Assembly (NCBI GenBank): GCA_002803225.1
Contig: NXFV01000689.1
Span: 37,973 to 101,972 of the forward strand
Direction of reading: 5' to 3'
Origin: Gamarada debralockiae
Taxonomy: Eukaryota; Ascomycota; Leotiomycetes; Helotiales; Hyphodiscaceae
DNA: 64,000 nt
Below are positions 14,153-25,449 of this stretch, in pieces. The notes beneath the pieces are model-generated. The model was not told the DNA's origin. It saw only the letters and a program-made list of their open reading frames with translations, and did no database searches. The stretch's first letter is position 1; every line of letters starts with the position of its first letter. The position numbers and the translations under genes are program-made.

Positions 14153-15260
14153 TGTTGGTGATGGCGTTGCGTTGTCGTGGTGGTTTGTCGTGAGGGTGGA
14201 AAAGTTCGAGGCTCGATTTCGAGGTGGAGAGGTTTGGCGACTTTTTCGTGGGTCACGTGGTTGCAAATTAGGCGAGCTGCTAGTGGCTTGGCGGCTTGGA
14301 GGAACTCGACAGCCGGTCCTCTTCGAAGTCGCATCCAAAATCCAGATCTTTCACATGGCAAATTGATTCAGCCCATTAGCCTGCGAATGCATATGAGAAT
14401 ATGGAGGCAAACTTTTATCGTTACTGGATCCAATACCCCTATCTAGGTATTCATTTCCCTGCGAATCGCGACGTTCGTCTCGTGCTCTGACTGTACCTGT
14501 GCCTCTCATCAGCCGCAAGAATGCTGGCTGGAATCTTGCAGTCCAATACATGGCACTTTCTTCCCGCCCTGAAAAGTTTCTCAAAAGCCTCATGGAACAA
14601 CATTATCTCTTTACTGGTCGTCCCATTTTCAACAATTTCTTTTCTATTTTTGTTCTATGTACGAAATTCCACCGAATACGTGCTGCAAGCTACCGGTGGT
14701 CTTCTTAACACGAGGCTAACTAACGTCATGCGGTACCTCACTATCATTCAGCTCCAGATTTCGGCGTACAAGGTGTATGTCCTCCCTGGGTTGTCAATAA
14801 AGATTTACCTGATTGGCTGCAGGTGATAATTTATAACCCTCCCAAATGTACTCTGCTTCGACGTTATTGTCCTTGTACCTGTCAGCTTCACGGCGTGGCA
14901 CAGTGCTAATTCTGCTGAACAATGTTGAGCTTCAATTTGATCGGAAACTTAGCCGTGTATTCATTGGTTGCATTGTCCTAGTTCATTAGGCTGAACTTAC
15001 CCTAACGGTACTCAAGTGCCATGTGCAGTTAGATCAAGCTTCGAGCATGTGCCGCCTTGGGGCCCAGTGTTTCTCCATGAAGTATAAAGTCGCTAAGACC
15101 TCCTCCCTCTCCTCTATCTTCAACACTCTTTCAGTACTGACTTCCAAAACAATCGACGAACTACGTCACACGTCGCCCGAGTGACATTTATCAATCGCTT
15201 AACCTCCATCAACACCTCCATCAACCTCCAACAATTCAACTTTCTGCAAGAAAAGCAAGC
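14153..15260. other. Intergenic between eL36 and secreted-protein gene
   Basis: Divergent promoter space of about 1.1 kb. A 101-codon hydrophobic frame at 14521-14826 (plus) has no start context or homology I recognise. The last 150 nt before 15261 are rich in CTCC and ATCAACCTCC repeats, typical of a fungal 5' leader. Confidence 0.45.
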
Positions 15261-15778
15261 ATGTTCACCCTCACCTTCCTCGTCCTGACTGTGTCAGCCT
15301 TTTCCTCAGCTCTCCCCGCTGTGACAAAAAAAGACACGACATGCTCTCCACCTTCGACCTTCACCATCGAAGAATTCGGAATCTTCACCCCTTCAGCTGG
15401 TAACAGCGCCGCATCGAACCTCTTCTTCATATTCGGGGATGAGAACTACCGCACAGAATGCACCTCAAACATCATTTCGAATCCGACCACTCCTATTACC
15501 TGCACCAACAGCAGCATTGAGTACCTCTGGGATGGAAGCAACACTCTGACTATCGGCGAAACTTACACTCCCTGCAATTCGTAAGTTGGCTTTCTTCATT
15601 CTATGTAAAGCTCTACTTTTTGACTTGCTGCAGGGCCACAACAGCTTTCACTGCCGGAAGCCTTTTCATTTCATTGGATTGTATTCCGTCCGAAGTACCT
15701 TTTGGTGATGGCACTTTGTGCGAGAATCCGGTTGGAGAGTTGACGGGAGAGTTTACGAGAGACACCTTGTCGGCATGA
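15261..15778 (+). CDS. Small secreted cysteine-containing protein
   Basis: Two exons, 15261..15580 and 15634..15778, giving 465 nt and 154 aa. The N-terminus MFTLTFLVLTVSAFSSALPA is a clear signal peptide, with predicted cleavage near Ala-Leu-Pro-Ala. The mature part has six cysteines (in the contexts TTCSPP, TECTS, TCTNS, TPCNS, DCIPS, LCENP), enough for three disulfides, and an NSS glycosylation sequon. No catalytic motif is visible. Size and cysteine content fit the small secreted proteins that are candidate effectors or surface proteins of plant-associated fungi, but no family is recognised and no role should be assumed. Confidence 0.8.
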
Positions 15779-16725
15779 AGGCCCTTTCGTCTTACTCAGA
15801 CAGCAAACATGGCTGCAATCGAAGGCAAGATGAGGTTGCGGCATGGACTGGGATTTAATGATGAGCTAATGAAGATTTTGAGGCGTTAGTGCTTGTAATG
15901 GTGCAACGGTCTTAATTTCAAGCAAACAGAGATACACTCGATTGCGCCAGTAAAATGCGTTGCTTTTCACATACAAGAGAATTCGGGACACGCACAGATT
16001 CTTAGGGCTTCCAAAGCCCAACCGGCATTCCGGAATCTTAATCACCTACTTCACTTAAGCATTTGAGCTCCAACACCAGGCTATCCGAAGACGTACGTAC
16101 GAGGTACTTTAAATATCAAAGACATTCAGCCTCGTCGAGTTGATTGCCACTCACATGACTCCGTATCGGGCTAGGGTAGCACCAATGAAGAAGAGGGGAT
16201 CTTCACTGACCAATTACAATACAGCATTTTGCGCCTGCATGAACAGTTCATCAAGATCACTGGAAATGCTGAATGAGGGGTCTCAGCCTCGTATGGGACC
16301 CTGAATATCAAAGAAATTTTATTTTCTGTTGCCCCTTTTCATGACGTTATTTGTCGACATTTGTCAGATACGATGTTTTCGAACGGCCCAGACGATTCAT
16401 TACACGACATCTGATTGGATGACAAAAGTGGAGCATTTTTCTTATCAGCGTCTTCCATGTTTGCGTTGTCGGCTTCTCTCGCCGCGAAAAAAGCACGGGC
16501 AAGTTCGACAAGCTAGAAATCGTTACAGAAGTGCAGAAGTGGTGCCAGAAAGGTAATTCGGGAGTAAGCTTTCCACTTTTGACTCCAACACTCTTTTTCA
16601 CCTTCAACTTTCTTCTTTCGTGCAAACAAAAGTTCAGATATCATAATCCGATCTTCTCACGCCACCCTTCGCTACCAAAACTCCCTCTCACTCTGCAATC
16701 GATCTGTTGGATCAACAGCTTCACA
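15779..16725. other. Intergenic, promoter of CCP1
   Basis: About 950 nt without a supported gene. The reading frame of CCP1 is open upstream to 16531, but the conserved mitochondrial presequence starts at the ATG at 16726, so the upstream part is treated as 5' leader. Confidence 0.5.
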
Positions 16726-17958
16726 ATGGCTTCCACAGCACGAACCTTCGCCCGCGCCGCGTGCAGATCCACGCCCTCCGCTTCTGCCTTCAAGACCTCA
16801 ACCCGCAATACTGCGTTCACTCTGCCACGACAGACTTTCCGCCAGCAATCCCGACGTGGATACGCCTCTGAGCCCACCAAGTCTTCCTCTTCGGGTCTCT
16901 ACCTCGGTATCGGAGCTCTGGCCCTCGGCAGCGCTGGATACTACTTCTACTCGCAGGGCAACGGCTCTGTCCTTGCAGGCTCCGCCGGCGAAACCAAGGG
17001 TGTCTTTACCCCCAAGTTCGAGGACTACCAGAAGGTGTACAACGAGGTGGCGTCGAGATTGGAGGAGAAGGACGATTACGATGATGGATCGTATGGACCT
17101 GTGCTCCTGAGATTGGCGTGGCACGCAAGTGGTACATATGATGCGAAGACTGGAACTGGTGGTAGCAATGGTGCTACGATGCGATTCCAGCCCGAGGGTG
17201 ACCACAGTGCCAACGCTGGATTGAAGGCTGCGAGAGATTTCCTTGAGCCAGTTAAGCGTATGTGGTAATCCGCGCCGATCAATTGGAAGATTGAAGCTAA
17301 CTTTTGCCTGCAGAGAAGTTTCCATGGATAACCTACTCCGACCTCTGGATCCTCAGCGGTATCGTCGCCATCCAAGAAATGCAAGGCCCAGTCATTCCCT
17401 ACCGACCTGGCAGACTTGATAAGGACATGTCTGCTTGCACACCTGATGGGCGTCTCCCAGATGCCACCCAGGGCAACAAGCACTTGCGCGCCATCTTCGG
17501 ACGTATGGGTTTCAATGACCAGGAGATTGTCGCTTTGAGCGGTGCCCATGCCCTCGGACGTTGCCACACTGATCGATCTGGTTTCGAGGGCCCATGGACT
17601 TTCTCGCCAACTGTCGTTACCAACGAATACTACAAGCTCCTCTTGAACGAGAAGTGGAGCTGGAAGAAGTGGAATGGTCCTAAGCAGGTTTGTGCCCCGT
17701 CACCCCCAAGAACGAGGCCGTAACTGACAGCTTCAACAGTACGAAGACAAGACCTCCAAGTCCCTCATGATGCTTCCCACCGACATGGCCCTCGTGTCCG
17801 ACAAGTCCTTCAAGGCATACGTCGAGAAGTACGCCAAGGACGAAGAACTCTTCTTCAAGGACTTCGCCGCCGTCATCACCAAGCTCTTCGAGCTCGGTGT
17901 CCCGTTCGCTGAGGGGTCCGAGAACAACAGGATGACCTTCAAGCCCACCAACACGTAA
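16726..17958 (+). CDS. CCP1: Cytochrome c peroxidase, mitochondrial
   Basis: Haem peroxidase of the intermembrane space that reduces H2O2 with electrons from cytochrome c. Three exons: 16726..17257, 17314..17687, 17740..17958, giving 1125 nt and 374 aa. The first 50 residues form an Arg/Ser/Ala-rich presequence, followed by a single hydrophobic segment ([17 protein letters not shown]), the bipartite import signal known for Ccp1. Distal-pocket residues lie in [13 protein letters not shown] (Arg, Trp, His). The proximal His is in [13 protein letters not shown] and the radical-forming Trp is in FEGPWTF. The C-terminal exon carries [18 protein letters not shown]. The catalytic set is complete. 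Start choice: the ATG at 16726 begins the presequence, and the frame is open upstream without targeting features. Confidence 0.96.
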
Positions 17959-18639
17959 ATATCCGCACCCGATACCCGTACACGACCATCCTTTGAGATG
18001 AACATATAGAAGCCTTAGATGGATAAAAGGGAGTTATTGGACCGTAGAGTTAGATTGCTGTAGACTTTGGATTTTGCCTCCTTGACAGCCCCGCTGCGCT
18101 GTGTTTTAAGATCCGATTTTAGGATTCTGAGTTTTATTTGTTTCTGTAAGATTACCACATAGCCATCGTTGAATCAAGAAAATACCAACTCACCTCCTAT
18201 TCTTCCTCGTCCCTAGTGAATAATCGTGTAATCGAAGATGCCGTCCTCATTCTTAAGGGCTGAAGGAGCGATTTCTCGAGGAATACAGAAGGACGAAGGA
18301 AGGGAAAGAAAGCAAGACGTTCAAATAAAGTCCCAGTGGCTCGAACAGGGCTTGAGAGGCCTTAGCAAGCAACCGTAGCGTATCATCATTCGTATTGGCA
18401 GGCCCACGACATGCAAAGTCTGGGGTAGTAACGCCTAGTGGCGTTTTACCCCGCAGACCCAACGACGCCAACTTCGAGTTCGTTTCACTGCTTTCGTCAG
18501 CTGCATTCCGCGATTTCCTTTTCACTATAACTTCGATTACTTTACAAAGCGTTCTATTTAAGTACTTGAATTGAATGCGATTGAGATAACTGAGACGGTT
18601 TAAGGACGATATAAGGGAATAAGGGTTAAGATTTGAAGA
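17959..18639. other. Intergenic between CCP1 and the decarboxylase-like gene
   Basis: About 680 nt. A 154-codon minus-strand frame (18253-18717) overlaps the first exon of the next gene and has no recognisable protein features, so it is left out. It holds the CCP1 3' UTR and the next promoter. Confidence 0.45.
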
Positions 18640-19555
18640 ATGTTGCCCAACCCAGCCGGCGGAAAATACGGCCCCACGTCCGGGAACCCGAATCTGTACC
18701 CACCAGGGACCGAGCATTTACGGCCTGCTAATGTGGAATGGCCACCGAGAGACCCTGTCGAGAAGAAAGTAGAGGCTGAAACAGCAGCATCGGTTAGTTA
18801 ATCTCTATTTCTCTTCCAGAATCTCGTCTGACCGCTTACGAAGATAATGATGATTTGTTATGCTGACGAGGGCCTCAGAGAAAAGTTACCCTGAAAGAAA
18901 ACAACATGGATACGCCCGAACACGTATCATTGTATATTCAGGGACTGGAAATGAGAAGGAAAGTCGTTGGGGAGGATTATGTGGAGGATGCTTTGCAGAA
19001 GGGGAAGAGTGATTTTTTGAGGCCGTTGCAGCAGTTCGCTACCGTATGTTTCACATTTTCTTCCCCTGTTCCTTTATTTATATTTTCTTGCTTGTGTAGT
19101 CCATGATTTCTTTCATTCATTTTCGTCCTCAGATCGCAGGCATTGTCTTATGCTATGCGATGTTTTCAAGGCTGAGAGTCAGACAGGAATCAGCGTGGGG
19201 CACAATTTGGACCCGACCAGGTCTTGAGCTCAAGACAAGAAGTCTGCTCAATTTGGTCATGTTGACGGCTTTGGGGAAGTGGATTGAGTTGGGGACGCAT
19301 GTTAGAGGTGCGGTTAGGAATGGGTGTAGTGAGGTTGAGATTCGGGAGTCGCTTTTGCAGGCCAGGTGAGTTTTCTCCTTCTGGTGTCTATTCCTGGGTG
19401 GTCTTAGGTCGTAGATAGATTTCTGGAGTTTAAAAAGCTGACTTGGGTATTACAGTGCTTATTGCGGGATGCCGGCTGGCATGGAAGCGTTTAGAGTTGC
19501 GGATAGGGTGTTGACTGAGATGGAGGAGAAGGGGGAGATGGTACGTGAGAAGTGA
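18640..19555 (+). CDS. Carboxymuconolactone decarboxylase-like protein
   Basis: AhpD-like helical protein of the carboxymuconolactone decarboxylase (CMD) family. Exons: 18640..18792, 18879..19043, 19187..19365, 19456..19555, giving 597 nt and 198 aa. The core reads WGTIWTRPGLELKTRSLLNL, then TALGKWIELGTHVRGAVRNG and a YCGMPAGMEAFRVA block, closely matching the gamma-CMD (PcaC) pattern. In bacteria PcaC acts in the protocatechuate branch of beta-ketoadipate breakdown; whether this fungal protein does so is unknown. The first 50 residues are a polar Pro/Gly-rich extension. The 3' end is ambiguous: translation can stop at 19555 (GEM-VREK), or a GTACGT donor at 19541 could splice to an exon starting near 19598 and continue to 19864. 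An in-frame alternative exon (AIAGIVLCYAM...) lies inside the third intron. Confidence 0.8.
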
Positions 19556-20419
19556 ATGCTTAGCAAGTAGCTGGAGGTCCGTTTGAGGTGTGTTCAGGCC
19601 AAGAAGATGAGCGACGAGGATAGTTTGCTTGCCCGCGAGCTGCCGTGGTTGGCGCGGCAAGACTTTGAAGGCTGCTTAGAATTTGTTCGAGGGCAGTTGT
19701 TCATGCAGGATCTAAACTTTATTGCTTTAAGGAGATCGCATTTCCTTCCTCATTCTTTGGATCTTTGGATCTTGTTACGTATCATGTGGTTTGCTGAAGT
19801 GGTACATTGGGGGAGCTGCACGGCGGCCCGAATACCCTTGATTGGGTTTAGTCTGAACCCGTGACCAACCTCATGTTGGGAGGAAAACACAAGAGGAGAC
19901 ATCGTGAATTGAACAGGTTCTAAGAGGAAGCCAGCACTGCGTTTGTTTTCCTTTTTGGTATATATGGAGCGTCCGGAGCTGTAACCGGCTTGCGTAGTAA
20001 GTCAAGAACAGATGCATTGTTCTCTCAGCCCGGCAGCGTTCTGCTGAGATGCACTTGTGTCGTCACACCTAATCTCCAGTCCCACCTTCTACATTCCAAA
20101 GTGGATAGGATGTCCCGAATCCTTTCGGGAAACTTGTCGAATTAATGAACGGCGCTTCGAATAATCTCAGACGAGAATAGCTTTGCCGCCCAACGGTGGG
20201 TTCAAGTGACGATGGGCTTCATTCCAGAAAACATGTTGAGGGCAGTTCAAGTCTGGACAGCTACTCGAATAGTATCCAAGATCCAGGGATTGAAATGAGA
20301 AACCTTTACATGAAGCATATAAGTGACAGATCTCGCCCGCCAAACTGTTGTGCGCTTCAAACATCAAACTCCTGTTAACACAAATTCAAATACAAACACT
20401 TCAAAAGCATTCATTCACC
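19556..20419. other. Intergenic, possible alternative 3' exon of the CMD gene
   Basis: An open frame from about 19598 to 19864 follows a plausible acceptor (TTCAG) and could be a longer C-terminus of the upstream decarboxylase-like gene. The rest is presumed promoter of the oxygenase-like gene at 20420. Confidence 0.4.
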
Positions 20420-21666
20420 ATGGGCTCCATCTCTCGTCCACCGTCTCCCCCTAGCTTCTCTTCGTCTCTCTTCGATCCTACCAAACACCTCTCCTATCAA
20501 CCTCCTTCCTCCATAATTTCTCTCGAGGATATACATCTCCCTCCATCACCAATTTCACCTATCGCCTCCTCAGTCCCATTTCCCCTCCTATCACCAGCCG
20601 CCATCCACGAGCACCGCAGAGAGCTTTTCTCGAAGCTGGTGCTCTCAAACTGCTTGTGGCGCAAACGCGCTGGCGCCGCCCAAAGTAAGTCATCTTTGAT
20701 ATCGCTCATTTCTCATTCTGTCCAAAATCTGTGCTCTTCCTTTAGCACATGCTAACTCCATATCGCAGTCCGTGGTGCGGCACCTCGCTACGCACCCTTC
20801 ATCCACCAATTCTGGACTTCTCCCGAAGTCCTCGGAATCGTCAGTTCCATCGCTGGAGTCGACCTTGTGCCGGTGGTAGACTACGAGATCTGCCATACCA
20901 ATGTACAGCTTGGTGATGACGGACTAGATGGGGTTTGGGACACACCTGTCATACCACCTGAGCCGACGGAGGAGGAGAAGAGGGGATTTGAGGAGAAAAG
21001 GGGGGTAGGGGAGAATGAGGAGGTGGAGAAGGCTATTGTACCATGGCATAGGGACTCACATCCTTTTGTTTGCGTGGTCATGCTTTCGAACGCGGAGTTT
21101 ATGACGGATGGAGAGACGGAGATGCAGAAGGGTGATGGGACGACTATGAAAGTTCGATCGCCTCAGATGGTAAGAAGACCCCTCAGGCCGAAAACATAAA
21201 TCTCCATCTGACATTGGATGAAAAGGGACATGCTGTGGTTCTCCAAGGCCGCTCTGTTTCTCACATCGCACGTCCAGCAGGCAACATGAAAGAGCGCATC
21301 ACAATCGTGACATCCTTCCGCCCTCGCAATCCTCGACTCTTCGACGATTCCTCAAACATGAACATCCGAACAATCTCACAACTCAGCGAGATCTACTATC
21401 AATGGACATCATACCGACTTCGGCTTCTAAGTGAAAGGTTTGCCATCGAGGCCGATGAGCTCAAGAAGAAGTACGAGGAGAATGTTATGATGACGGATCC
21501 TGAAGGGAAGCTTGGCTTCTGTCGAGCCGAGACTGTGGATGTGGAAGCTTTGAGAAAGGTAATGGCCGAGCAAATGAGGTATATGGAGAGGACGATATTT
21601 GAAATGAGACCGGTAGAACCTTCGGACGATTTGTTGAAGAACGAGATTCCGGCAATGGTGGTTTGA
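20420..21666 (+). CDS. 2OG-Fe(II) oxygenase-like protein
   Basis: Three exons, 20420..20684, 20769..21169, 21226..21666, giving 1107 nt and 368 aa. The N-terminus is Pro/Ser-rich. The central part has a His-x-Asp pair in VPWHRDSHPFVCVVML, followed about 50 residues later by HIARPAGNMKERITIVTSFR, where a second His and an Arg fit the distal ligand and 2-oxoglutarate-binding residue of the double-stranded beta-helix. The C-terminal 120 residues are helical and charged. This arrangement is typical of a group of uncharacterised fungal Fe(II)/2OG-dioxygenase-fold proteins; the substrate is unknown. The last intron is short (56 nt) with acceptor AAAAG. No signal peptide or membrane segment is seen. 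Confidence 0.7.
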
Positions 21667-21775
21667 GTTTAACTTGCTTTGTCCGAAGTAAGTAGCAGAA
21701 ATGGAATTTGAGCGAGTTTTTCTTCTGCATATAAATGATTAATCTCATATGAAGTACACATGAATCAGCGGCCTT

Positions 21776-23646
21776 TCAACCTAGAAGAATCGCATCACAA
21801 GCAAACTGTTGCCCAACAAATTGACTTTCGTTGCCCTCCCAAAACGCAGAGAGTTTCTCTCTAAACTTGCGGAAATGATTTAGCTGGAATCTCTCTTCCA
21901 AGACCTGCAGTCTGGACAGCACGTACGCCTTGTCGCGAATGTCGTGAATTTCCATCGCAGCAATTCCGATAGGAAATAGGAGGGAGCTGTCATATGCTGA
22001 TCCCAGCGGGAGTGATCGAAGATTAGCGAGGAGCATGGAGTTGAAATTCTGGATTTGGAAATCGTAGCTTGGCACACGGCTACACACAGACGGTTCGGCT
22101 TCATTGACGTAGATATTCGAGTGCAATAGTCTCTTTGAGAAATTGCGTAGTCGTTGATAATAAAAGATCCGGGCGGCATTTCGATAGATTTCTGAAATGA
22201 GTTTATTTTCAGATTCATTCGCGATGGATACCGAAGGTGGTTTCAGCTCAATCGTTGAGACGACTTCAGCTGTCCCGGTGGAGGAAAAACTTGGCAACCA
22301 AGTCATGTTACCGTCCCATCGCTCGATATCCGCAAGCGTGACTTCATTGCTACCATTCGCAATCCTGGATAGAAGGATAGGTAGGTAGTATCTATTGGTC
22401 GCTAGTTTGAACATAGAGGACCTATCTCCTTCGAGACATCCCTCAGGATCATTTGACATGGGATCAGCGGTGTCTTGGCCATAGTCTTGAATCGTGGAGC
22501 TTCCGGAAGCGATGGAAGCTAGAAGGTCGTTGTAGAGAAAGATATTACGTAGAAATTTGTAATGAGCTGACGCCGGGGGAACAAAGATCCGTCTTGTATC
22601 ATAGTTACGATATAGTTGATTTCTCTGTTCGAAATGTTGAGCGAACTTGAGATGGGGCCTCAAATTAGAGCAAGGTTCTCCTGAAAGCTTGTCATGCACC
22701 ATAAGCAGCATCACACCCGCAAACAGCATCAAGTCGTCCTCTTCACTTCCCGCTTGTATGTGTTTGTTGCCAAGTTGCTCGTGAAGGGTTCTGAGCTCGA
22801 AGTCTTTCCGCAGTCTTGCTGGATGATACTCAGCGTATAGTGAGGGGTGGAAACGTTGAAGCAGCATTCGACATCCTCGCAGCACACGTCCCTTCAGAGC
22901 CAATATCTCGGCTCTCGCATCAAGCCGACATTCCAGTCCGGTCTGAATACCACCAATGGCCAGTACTGCGCACAGAACCGTCTTATTCCTCAGCGCTAGG
23001 GGTACCAAGGTAGACAGGAAAGGGTTTGAAGGGTCCAAGTAGGTCGGATACTTGAGAGAGAAATTGTTGAGGTAATGGTCCAGAAACAGTGACTGAAGCG
23101 ACGTGAGACCTAAAGGATGTGGTGATATGAAGCGGAAGGGCGACGACGGTAGTAAATCGTCAACACACACTTCTGGCCTTACTCTTCGGAGTTGTTGCTT
23201 GCATGAGTCCACAGGGGAGATACTTCCATTGTCTGTACAGACATCATGTTCAACAAGAGATGTGTTGGCCGCAGTCTCCGAAGTGACTATACCAGGCTGT
23301 ATGACTTTGTTACAGATGGCCCCTCCCTCAGCCTCAAAAGGTAAGGGCGTGAAGTCCAATTGCACAAAACTCGGCCCTTGTCCGCTCGTTTGGAGCCTTT
23401 TCTTCGCAGGCCCTCTTTTCCGCATCCCAATGCGAGGCTCAGCATCTTCCCAGAGGATTCTTTGCGAATAGCCTTCACAATGCACCTTCAAAATCTGGCA
23501 GTTTCGACAGATCGGCCGTTCCCCATCACACTTTTTTTTCCTGTTGCTAACATCAGCACCGTAGGCTCCCTGTACAAAGGTTTCAGAGAATACCGTTTGC
23601 GACAGGTCCAACAGCCGTCTCTTGACCTTGTCACCTGACCACTCAT
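21776..23646 (-). CDS. Zn2Cys6 fungal transcription factor
   Basis: Two exons on the minus strand, 23646..23594 and 23540..21776, giving 1818 nt and 605 aa. The Zn(II)2Cys6 binuclear cluster is at residues 12-38: Cys-x2-Cys-x6-Cys-x6-Cys-x2-Cys-x6-Cys, with basic Arg/Lys between the second and third Cys. A 53-nt intron splits the cluster between CRK-R and KKC, and the second exon starts with G followed by eight A residues coding the Lys run. A linker follows, then a fungal-specific transcription-factor middle homology region (about 170-600, HPLGLTSLQSLFLDHYLNNF...). Such proteins regulate metabolic or secondary-metabolite genes from promoter CGG motifs; the target here is unknown. It lies next to, and on the opposite strand from, the oxygenase-like gene, with stop codons about 110 nt apart. 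Confidence 0.9.
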
Positions 23647-24228
23647 GCTGTAATTCTTCAGCCAGAAACCCGCTGGGTGTCCCGGACTACCGGCGATCCA
23701 AAATCTCAATCATCTTTATCCTCTCGTGAAGGAAACCAAGTTTGATAATGGGATGCTTGCGTTAGAAATTGGGATCAGAGTAGGAAGTCTCAAACGGTGA
23801 CACAACAACACTGCTTGCTTGCATAAAGATGGAACGTCAAGCAAAAAAGAAAGACGCGCTGGCGGTTTGAATTACCTATTCGGGCCTAGATGTAGATGGG
23901 AGGGTATTCTTTTTTCATTGGCTGCCAAATGCGTTCAATTACACAATGACAAAACAAGCTTCTTCTAGACTCACAATCCCACTTTTGGGATTTCCACGTG
24001 CTTCGGTTCCATTTCGCCCTTTTGAAGTCCGATCCTGTCACAGAACGCTAAATGGCTCCGATGATCATCTCGCTCAGGGAAGGGAGTGCCATATCGGGTG
24101 GCTGTTCCTCAGCCTTGCCCGTTCCTACTAGGAGCTCGCACGATAAGATTTGGTGACCTGCTGGGACGCCGTCCGTTGTGTGGTCAATTCTGTTTTCTTC
24201 AGCTAGACCAATACTGATAGGGGCTTCT
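23647..24228. promoter_or_regulatory. Promoter region of the Zn2Cys6 gene
   Basis: About 580 nt between the Zn2Cys6 start and the stop of the next minus-strand gene. Only short shadow frames occur. The 5' leader is AT-rich near 23900-23960. Confidence 0.4.
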
Positions 24229-25253
24229 TCATCTCTCGCGTTCAATAATATCACCTCTCCCAAGAGGTCTAGTGCCGTCGTTCAAGACCATAGCCTCCCT
24301 ATGCCTTCTTCGAAGATGCTCTTCTTCTGAGCTCTGATCCCTCCGACGCCTGCTGCTGTCAACGAACATGCCCTCAAAGTCTTCTCCAGCCGTTCCTTCT
24401 CCATTCGTCATCTTAACATCCACTTCCGATTCATCGTAGATGATTTTGCCAGCGGGCAAAAGTTTCGCATCCTCCAATGCCTTTTTCCCTGCTTTGTCTC
24501 TAAACAGTGGCAGGCAGAGCTCATTCAGTCGGAAACGCTTCGTAAGAGAGTCCATAAAGTTAAGTTGCCGCTCATCATCATCTGCGCCACCCCAAGGTTC
24601 CTTCACTAGCCAGCGTTCAACAAATCGAGCCTTGACTATGCCTTCCACTCCAAACTTGTCGATCAGCTGGGCCAATATTAACAAACAGCCTTGTTCGACC
24701 ACGTCTCGGAGGTGCCAGTTATCCCATTCTGGGTCATATTCGTTGTGTTCATAGTCGGTGATCGAGTATTCGAGACACTTTACCAGAGCGGCGTAGGTTT
24801 TGGGCTTGCTGATCAAGGTCACAGTTGCTACGTATGCCGGAGGTGTATTAGCCCAGAACAAAAGTAAATTCAAGAAGGGTCCTTACAGCTATTCATCATC
24901 ATAGTCAAAGCCCTGATGCCCTGTTCTCTCAGAGCGTGCTCTGGTCGCGTGATATAGTGAAGGAGGACATCAATTGTAGATCCATCGTGAAGTGCTCGTT
25001 CGCAGATGATGATTGCCGTGGTTTCCTGGATGCTGTAGTTGGGGCTATCAAGAAGCTTGTCGAGAGTGCTGAGCTTCAAGGAGTCCTCGACTTCTTGAGT
25101 GATATACTGAGGCTTGCTTTCGGACTGTTGTATGACGGCAGCCTTTTGGTAATGGATAAGCATGCGTCGCATTAAGCCGATGACGGCGCAAGTAGTGAGA
25201 CCTATGCCGAGGAAGAAGAGGCGATCCTGAGCCGCAGGCGTGAGGCCCGCCAT
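24229..25253 (-). CDS. Membrane-anchored helical-repeat protein, conserved fungal
   Basis: Two exons on the minus strand, 25253..24887 and 24827..24229, giving 966 nt and 321 aa. Residues 10-30 (RLFFLGIGLTTCAVIGLM) form one membrane segment near the N-terminus, followed by basic residues, so the rest probably faces the cytosol. The region from about 55 to 230 is built of amphipathic helices (LDKLLDSPNYSIQETTAIII..., ALREQGIRALTMMMNS...) resembling armadillo-type repeats. The C-terminus is Arg/Glu-rich and disordered. I recognise it as a fungal-type single-pass helical-repeat protein without a known function. Its start lies only 196 nt from the divergent NOP14 start. Confidence 0.75.
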
Positions 25254-25449
25254 TATGTCGAAAACTACATTCGAATTCGAAGTTCGTTGTAGGGATGTTG
25301 AATCGAGAGAAGCTTGGGCACACGACTCTGAATCGCAAAGAAAATATTGCCCACGCTAGCGTCTCACCGCTTCCACTTCTGGCGAACGATAAACTGATAG
25401 AGTAAAAAAGTTCGAAAAGTTCGAGCTCCCAATACAACATTTCCATGCA
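25254..25449. promoter_or_regulatory. 196-nt bidirectional promoter (helical-repeat gene / NOP14)
   Basis: Start codons of two divergent genes are 196 nt apart, so both core promoters and leaders must share this segment. It contains GAAAAGTTCGAAAAGTTCG (near 25405-25420), a duplicated AAAAAGTTCG unit that could be a binding site. No TATA box is obvious. Confidence 0.6.

Noticed and set aside
14499..14826. Hydrophobic ORFs upstream of the secreted-protein gene
   Set aside because: Two overlapping frames with no start context; hydrophobic runs of this kind arise by chance in AT-rich DNA.
18253..18717. 154-codon minus-strand ORF
   Set aside because: Overlaps antisense the first exon of the CMD-like gene; composition does not look coding.
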